From the NCBI RefSeq assembly GCF_001685025.1, contig NZ_MAYU01000012.1, positions 124,001 through 188,000 on the forward strand: a DNA stretch of 64,000 nucleotides. Reading direction: 5' to 3'. Positions 60,101 to 64,000 of the stretch are shown here, in pieces. This DNA comes from Bacillus sp. FJAT-27225. GTDB lineage: Bacteria > Bacillota > Bacilli > Bacillales > Cytobacillaceae. The notes beneath the pieces were generated by a model. It did not search any database. It had not been told where the DNA came from and saw only the letters and a program-made list of their open reading frames with translations. The translations under genes were made by a program, and so were the position numbers. The stretch's first letter is position 1. Every line of letters begins with the position of its first letter.

Positions 60101-62292
60101 GCAAATGTGCCTTCAAAACTAGTCTGATCAAGTGTAAACACGGCTTCAGCTGTCCGGCCATTGATTACGATGCTTTTCTGGACTGGAACAGCCTTGTCAT
60201 CGTCCGTTGTCAAAATAATATCCTTAATACCGGAAGCTTCGTCCTGCACTTTTACAGTAATTTCAATTTCATTATTGAAAAACGTTCCGAACGAAAGGAA
60301 ATTGAGTGTTTTTGCAATAAGACCATCATTTTTCTGGTTAAAGGTGACAGCCTCTTTGCCTTCTGAGAGCAATGGCTTGGTTTTATCAATATGGACGGTA
60401 ATTTCCTCCGTTTGAGAGACATTTCCAGCCAGGTCCACCGCCCAAATTTTGTACGTTCCCTGGTAATCCTCATCGACTGTTTCAAAGGTGTACGTGTTCG
60501 TTTTTGGATCAAAAATGGCCTCTAAAGGTTCATTCCCTGAATCCGATCCTTTGCTGTAATACACCTTATCGATATCTGTTGAATATGTGACACCGTCAAA
60601 CTCTTGCGTTACATTTTCCAGTTCCCCGCTAATAGTCCCTTTGCCGCTGAACCAGACTGTATCCTCTATTTTCACTTCATTCGGACCAGTCACAGCTGGT
60701 TTATCAAGGGCAGGGCTTTGGGTATCGAATACAAAAACCAGCTTGCCAGGCAGCTTGATTTCATGGCCCCATCTGCCTTTTTCTTTTACATGCAGCTCAT
60801 CAATTGACCTGGATTTTTGAATAGTTAATTCCTTGATCCAATCCTTGAACCATGGAAAGGATTTACTCACAGCCAGCGTGGTGTATGGTGCTGCAGGAGT
60901 AAGCTTGACCTCTGCATCTTTAGAGAAGACCATTATCTCATTGCCACCCTGCTGATACGTTTTCAGCAGCTGGCCTTTTACAATTTCCATCGTTACATAC
61001 GTCTGCCATTCTCCCGTCAGAGGAGGAACCTTTTCAAATTTAACCTTTAAATCGATGTTCCCGGATATATTTTCCTCTTTGTATGTAAAAATGCCATCGT
61101 CGTCTTCATCGGTAATCTTGTCGGGAGAAATTTCCACGCCATTTACAAAAAGCTGGGCTACAATATGGGAAGTATCCGGCTTGAAGGTGAATGTTACATT
61201 TTCGCCATGATTTACTTTCTTGCTGGCCGGCTCAACAGTGCCGGACCCTTCAACCGTTGCTGTTATATCATAGACATTGATTTCAAAAATAACTTCGACT
61301 TCGTGGTCGGTGGTCACTTCATTGAAAGTATAAGTATAAACACCGCTTTCGTCTGGATTGCCGAAGTCTTCAAATTCTCCGTCAATCCTGAGTGCTTCCA
61401 AATGATAGCCGTCCGCAGGGTCCATAGTGAAACTGTTTGCTTCACCATGATTGACAGTGACCACTCCCCCGCTAGTTGGGATTACTTGACCGTTATTATC
61501 CTTCAATTCACCATTCACATATTTTTTGAAGTTGACCTTGTACGTTTTCACAGCAAATTCAACACTGATGGTTTTGCTTTCTTTAATTTTGCCCATATCT
61601 ATCGTAAATGGTTTATCAACATCTTTTACATTCTGGACTTCACCATCGATAGAAACAGATTTAATGAAAGAATTGCTTTCCGGTTCAATAACAATTTCGA
61701 CTTTAGTGGGCTTCTTAAATTCAAATGGAGTATCATTATAGACTGTCCCGTTAACCGAAACCTTACCAGTGCCGGTCTGGCCTTCTGCCTGGTTGACCGT
61801 AACCGTATAGATTGGCTGAGGTTGTTCCTCTCCCGGAGGTTCTCCCCCTCCTGGTGGCTCCTCCTCTACTGGCGGCTCCTCGGTTGTAACTTCTCCTGTT
61901 GTGATATCAAAAATGAGATGCTCAATCTTTCCTTCCGTTATTGTTCTAACAAAAGATTGCTCACCAATAATAAAAGAAAAATCCTCTCCAAAAACAGTTT
62001 TAGCTAAGTCAGAAAACTCTGCTACCCCAGATTCATTGGTTGTTGCCGTGAATTTTACCTCACCATCTTTGTTCTGTACAACAACCTCCTGATTAGCAAC
62101 AGCGCCATCTTGATTAACCACCGTTAAGGTGTAATTTTCCTCGGCCGCAGGTGGTTCTGTTTCAGTCTCGGCAATCGCACTGTATGGCATGTTATAGGTC
62201 ACAAGCATAATCGCGAGAACTACTGCCATCGCGCGGGTGAACCTGGATTTCTTCCTGGCCCGAACGTATTTCTCTTTCCTGCTCATTCTCAT
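57103..62292 (-). CDS. Large surface protein with Ig-like repeats
   Basis: 1729 residues. Basic N-terminus and signal peptide (MAVVLAIMLVTYNMPYSAIA), an acidic Pro/Gly/Glu linker near 140-165, beta-rich repeats, then many Ig-like domains that end in DKTAP-type phrases (AGNVSQTEEITVHIDKTKP, AGNSSEEEIEFSIDKTAP, AGNTAPPVMQSKFTIDKTEP). The C-terminus has one membrane helix (SLSSIGAIGVALTALLLF) and a basic RRKK tail but no LPxTG motif, so it should be a type I membrane protein whose domains reach through the wall. The ATG follows GGAGGG. It is downstream of the Thr-x-(Val/Ile)-Leu protein gene, 34 bases away, so they are co-transcribed. Possible adhesin. Confidence 0.85.
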   Translation of the reverse strand: MRMSRKEKYVRARKKSRFTRAMAVVLAIMLVTYNMPYSAIAETETEPPAAEENYTLTVVNQDGAVANQEVVVQNKDGEVKFTATTNESGVAEFSDLAKTVFGEDFSFIIGEQSFVRTITEGKIEHLIFDITTGEVTTEEPPVEEEPPGGGEPPGEEQPQPIYTVTVNQAEGQTGTGKVSVNGTVYNDTPFEFKKPTKVEIVIEPESNSFIKSVSIDGEVQNVKDVDKPFTIDMGKIKESKTISVEFAVKTYKVNFKKYVNGELKDNNGQVIPTSGGVVTVNHGEANSFTMDPADGYHLEALRIDGEFEDFGNPDESGVYTYTFNEVTTDHEVEVIFEINVYDITATVEGSGTVEPASKKVNHGENVTFTFKPDTSHIVAQLFVNGVEISPDKITDEDDDGIFTYKEENISGNIDLKVKFEKVPPLTGEWQTYVTMEIVKGQLLKTYQQGGNEIMVFSKDAEVKLTPAAPYTTLAVSKSFPWFKDWIKELTIQKSRSIDELHVKEKGRWGHEIKLPGKLVFVFDTQSPALDKPAVTGPNEVKIEDTVWFSGKGTISGELENVTQEFDGVTYSTDIDKVYYSKGSDSGNEPLEAIFDPKTNTYTFETVDEDYQGTYKIWAVDLAGNVSQTEEITVHIDKTKPLLSEGKEAVTFNQKNDGLIAKTLNFLSFGTFFNNEIEITVKVQDEASGIKDIILTTDDDKAVPVQKSIVINGRTAEAVFTLDQTSFEGTFAVNVTDNVKNNNKIMVTKDNSNIEADNSGVVMIEKEAPSGKIVVQPKEGVSSNGGNQYNGDVTFEVTAEDTDSGVNTVIIDVNGMEFKHDYSDESEKLTGPIEYSVPTDDPDIKINEDGSYVISVYVIDNAGNTNKAETTILVDKTSPNIVDYTFAVQAGNGKFEAVGETAELKSSVELTQYGFYFKMPTKVTVTAEDPQVAHEFTSKVKSMVVYLRDHDNGKLYAVLANGSLKEISAADIDTLTPVATKDKLAFDVPAAFKGQIFAKATDHVNNTGAFETPDGTVVENPQQHAKETHIEFEKPKASFKDQNNLELYPNNVDVNLTVTDTYSGLSEIEWSVVSPHDTKNNQSGKISINNDKTYAKDSNAEGWKQTRTEKNLVTQMTKTLRVANNSNNIVIKVKMTDRAGNSSEEEIEFSIDKTAPAIEVTYDNNSPDPDFPDFYKADRTATIVITERNFNKEDVEHLITNKDGAIPSLSGWTTRTNSGNPDLTTHTATVRFAADGDYTFDIKFKDRAGNTAPPVMQSKFTIDKTEPKIAVSYSNNASVNGNYYNAPRTATISITEHNFEPGRIRVTGSATDNGKPAAFPGISGWRSNGDVHTATITYAADAKYSFDIDYTDKAGNVMADYRTEEFIVDNTAPKLEITGVKDKSANKGAVIPVISYSDTNFDKKAVSIKLSGANRKAVALDGKYADIPNGQMFAFNDFKKTKENDDLYTLTASLVDFAGNQTTQTIQFSVNRFGSVYAFDESLQAIEGKYVQNEQDIILTETNVDSLKKDTIRVKMTKNGTPVDLVQGTDYTVSESGGGGTWSQYKYVIGKALFASDGKYTVTLYSEDAAGNINENIDETKKAEISFGIDKTAPVITPIDIESGEQYPLETKPVTISIKDNLVLQDATIYLNDVEVAHQANGENYTFEIPSSNQKQKVKIVAVDAAGNELTKEVKDLLVSTNPIVRWYNDKKLFFGSLSSIGAIGVALTALLLFRRKKAVSESTIDEKVS

Positions 62293-62326
62293 TCCTTTCC
62301 CTCCTCACTCATTCTCTCGAGTACCT

Positions 62327-63511
62327 CTATAAAATTTCATGCGTATGGATAATGACGATATCCTTCACGATTTTAAATGGGATCGGCTCTGGCTCAACGC
62401 CGTCCTGTTCGAGTACCGTTGTGGCGCCCAGGACTGTTGTTCCTTCCTGTAATACAATCGTACCGTTGTCTGCACCGCTTCCTAAAGAGTTATATGCTGT
62501 CTCAAGTACGACAGTTTCATTTCCATGGAGACCCGCTCCCGTCACGAATGGATGCGGAATGTCGCCTGAGCCGGAGGCAACCCCTGCTGCCACTGCTTCA
62601 GGCATCAGCACCTCAGTCCCCTTTTCACCCTCAGGCTCCAGGACTTCAGTGTCAGGGGACAAAATCTCTGTCCCATCAACTTGTTGGAAAAGAACAGACG
62701 TTTCAGCTGTATTCCCCTTGGTGTTCAACTCTTCAGCAACAAATCCTTGCGCCACTGCAAGTATTGTTGTTTCTGCACCATGCGTCACTGTTTCAGGAGC
62801 AAGCACCATGGTTCCTTCGCTTCCACCTTGGCCTTCTCCAAGAACTGTCGTCTCAGCACTCCCACCACGGGCTTCTGCAAGAACTGTGGTCTCAGCACTC
62901 TCGCCTTGGCTTTCTTCCAGAACTGTAGTCTCAGCACTCCCGCCTTGGCCTTCTGCAAGAACGGTGGTTTCCGCAGCCTTTTCAGCCTCAAAATCACCTG
63001 CATGGTCAGTGCCGTCTGCTTTTGTGGTTCCCCAGTTGAAGGTGACATCCCTTTCTTTGGCAGGAGCTTCACCTTCTGAAAATAGGACAACTGTACCGTC
63101 ACTGCTATAAATCGGAGCGGATGCTTGTGGCTGGATGTCTGGCACAGTCTGCTCTGTTGGCATAACGGCGACAACCGGGCGCGATACTTCTACCGTTTCT
63201 CCCTTTTTATCAAGCTTTCTAGAGCCGGTTTTTTGCGTCAGGGACTTTAGCAAACTACGGGACTTGGAATCTACTTTTTCCGTCAGCACACCTCGCTCTA
63301 AATTAAAGGCATCGGGCTGGAACATCTTTCTTCCGGACTTTGCGTTTTGCTCGCGGATTTCGCGAATTTGCTTTGCTGCGGTCCGGCCGCTTAAATCGCC
63401 GATAATTGCGGGGATATTCAGCTTAAAAAACATAAAAACGGCTGTGATAAACAGCAATCCTGCCAGGGAATACCCGGCTATGGATATGATTTTCCATATG
63501 GAAGCGTCCAT
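62327..63511 (-). CDS. Membrane protein with 15 Thr-x-(Val/Ile)-Leu motifs
   Basis: 394 residues. One N-terminal membrane helix (IISIAGYSLAGLLFITAVFM), a basic cytosolic-type segment (KQIREIREQNAKSGRKMF), then a long acidic, disordered-looking region with about 15 copies of T-x-(V/I)-L: GTVVL, four ETTVL, GTMVL, ETTIL, ETSVL, GTEIL, DTEVL, GTEVL, ETVVL, GTIVL and two TTVL. FHA domains bind phosphothreonine with a preferred residue at +3, so these look like kinase-modified docking sites. The protein ends IVKDIVIIHTHEIL. It lies in the same operon as the Ig-like surface protein. I do not know the family by name. Confidence 0.78.
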   Translation of the reverse strand: MDASIWKIISIAGYSLAGLLFITAVFMFFKLNIPAIIGDLSGRTAAKQIREIREQNAKSGRKMFQPDAFNLERGVLTEKVDSKSRSLLKSLTQKTGSRKLDKKGETVEVSRPVVAVMPTEQTVPDIQPQASAPIYSSDGTVVLFSEGEAPAKERDVTFNWGTTKADGTDHAGDFEAEKAAETTVLAEGQGGSAETTVLEESQGESAETTVLAEARGGSAETTVLGEGQGGSEGTMVLAPETVTHGAETTILAVAQGFVAEELNTKGNTAETSVLFQQVDGTEILSPDTEVLEPEGEKGTEVLMPEAVAAGVASGSGDIPHPFVTGAGLHGNETVVLETAYNSLGSGADNGTIVLQEGTTVLGATTVLEQDGVEPEPIPFKIVKDIVIIHTHEIL

Positions 63512-63523
63512 CCTAATCCCCCT

Positions 63524-64000
63524 TTACTTCCTGTACGCATTCTCAATCGCCTGGTCGGTGATTTCGAAACGGCTTATGATGTTAGATTTAATCTCTTCTG
63601 TTTTTTCTGCGGTGACGGCTACATCGTTCGTTGAGCGCTTCACGGCATCTGCCAGGGCGCGCATGTCTTTCTCGCTGATGCCATCCAGCTTGAATTTCCG
63701 TGCATACGTTTCAATCGAATACATCGCCAGTTTATAAAGCTCGAGCTTGACGATCTCGCTTTCGTTCGGCTTTTTATCGATCAGCGCAATCAGCTTCTTG
63801 AGGTTTTCCCAGTAAGGCTTGTATTTGCCCTGGTCGGAAGCCTCTTCAATCTGAAGCAGAATGTTCTGGTTGAACTTCCCGATATCACGGTAAATTACCG
63901 CCATTTCATAATAGTCCTTTTCCTTGGAGCCATATTCGACTGCGTCCTCGAACCAGCCAATTGAACTTTTCATTCTTGTTACTTGATTATCGGTCGTTTC
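63524..64000 (-). CDS. Protein of unknown function, N-terminus beyond window edge
   Basis: At least 158 residues, mostly helical (for example LLQIEEASDQGKYKPYWENL and MRALADAVKRSTNDVAVTAE). The frame has no stop up to base 64000 (ETTDNQVTRM precedes the first visible Met), so the true start is probably outside the window. The stop lies 12 bases before the Thr-x-(Val/Ile)-Leu protein gene, pointing to a shared operon. No catalytic motif is visible. Confidence 0.6.
   Translation of the reverse strand, partial: ETTDNQVTRMKSSIGWFEDAVEYGSKEKDYYEMAVIYRDIGKFNQNILLQIEEASDQGKYKPYWENLKKLIALIDKKPNESEIVKLELYKLAMYSIETYARKFKLDGISEKDMRALADAVKRSTNDVAVTAEKTEEIKSNIISRFEITDQAIENAYRK

Noticed and set aside
62352-63110. 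252-codon plus-strand frame rich in Ser, Pro and Val
   Set aside because: Antisense of the Thr-x-(Val/Ile)-Leu repeats (reads TVVSA again and again); the minus-strand gene has the ribosome site, membrane helix and operon context.

Overview
The window comes from a Gram-positive member of the Bacillaceae (order Bacillales). Ribosome binding sites are strong GGAGG types, and GTG and TTG starts occur. The left 12 kb follows the Bacillus subtilis order sufD-sufC-yurZ-metQ-metP-metN-yusD-yusE-yusF-yusG-gcvH-yusI, with an extra transporter gene and repeat arrays inserted. A comK homologue, CcpA-type cre sequence and SAM-I riboswitches fit the same group. No rRNA, tRNA, prophage or CRISPR array was seen.

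Layout. 1-12 kb: iron-sulfur assembly (suf), a methionine ABC transporter behind two SAM-I riboswitch modules, the yus genes and gcvH; two unrelated 52-bp tandem arrays lie between them. 12-21 kb: a HAD phosphatase, transport and small-domain proteins, an ADP-ribosylglycohydrolase, an ankyrin protein, a polysaccharide deacetylase, a 54-residue protein behind what reads as a c-di-GMP-I riboswitch, and comK. 21-34 kb: the Leloir genes galK-galE-galT next to an oligosaccharide locus (GH43, solute-binding lipoprotein, two permeases, GH172, GH2) with an ArsR-type regulator; imported galactose-containing glycans would be cut to sugars that the gal genes take up. 35.6-40.1 kb: a second methionine-type transporter (metN-metI-metQ) behind two tandemly duplicated SAM-I riboswitches, followed by an M20 amidohydrolase.

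40.5-46.2 kb: an operon of a coiled-coil protein, a McrB-like AAA+ protein and a McrC-like DUF2357/PD-(D/E)XK nuclease with overlapping genes, probably an anti-phage McrBC relative, plus a DUF4375-like gene. 46.7-53.9 kb: a very large sortase-anchored extracellular nuclease/5'-nucleotidase whose nucleotidase module has been duplicated almost intact. 54.4-56.1 kb: two ABC peptide-transporter gene tails joined at a rearrangement point, and a REP-associated tyrosine transposase. 56.7-64 kb: a surface cluster with an Ig-like-repeat protein, a membrane protein carrying 15 Thr-x-(Val/Ile)-Leu motifs, and a gene running off the right edge.

The intergenic DNA is unusually rich in repeats: two 52-bp arrays, a 21-bp array, 130-bp units rich in ACTAGT, and palindromes with core GGGGTCAGACCCC. 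The most interesting leads are the c-di-GMP switch with its small protein, the two separate duplicated SAM riboswitch arrangements, the Thr-x-(Val/Ile)-Leu protein and the McrBC-like operon. All functional calls come from reading the sequence; no database search was run.
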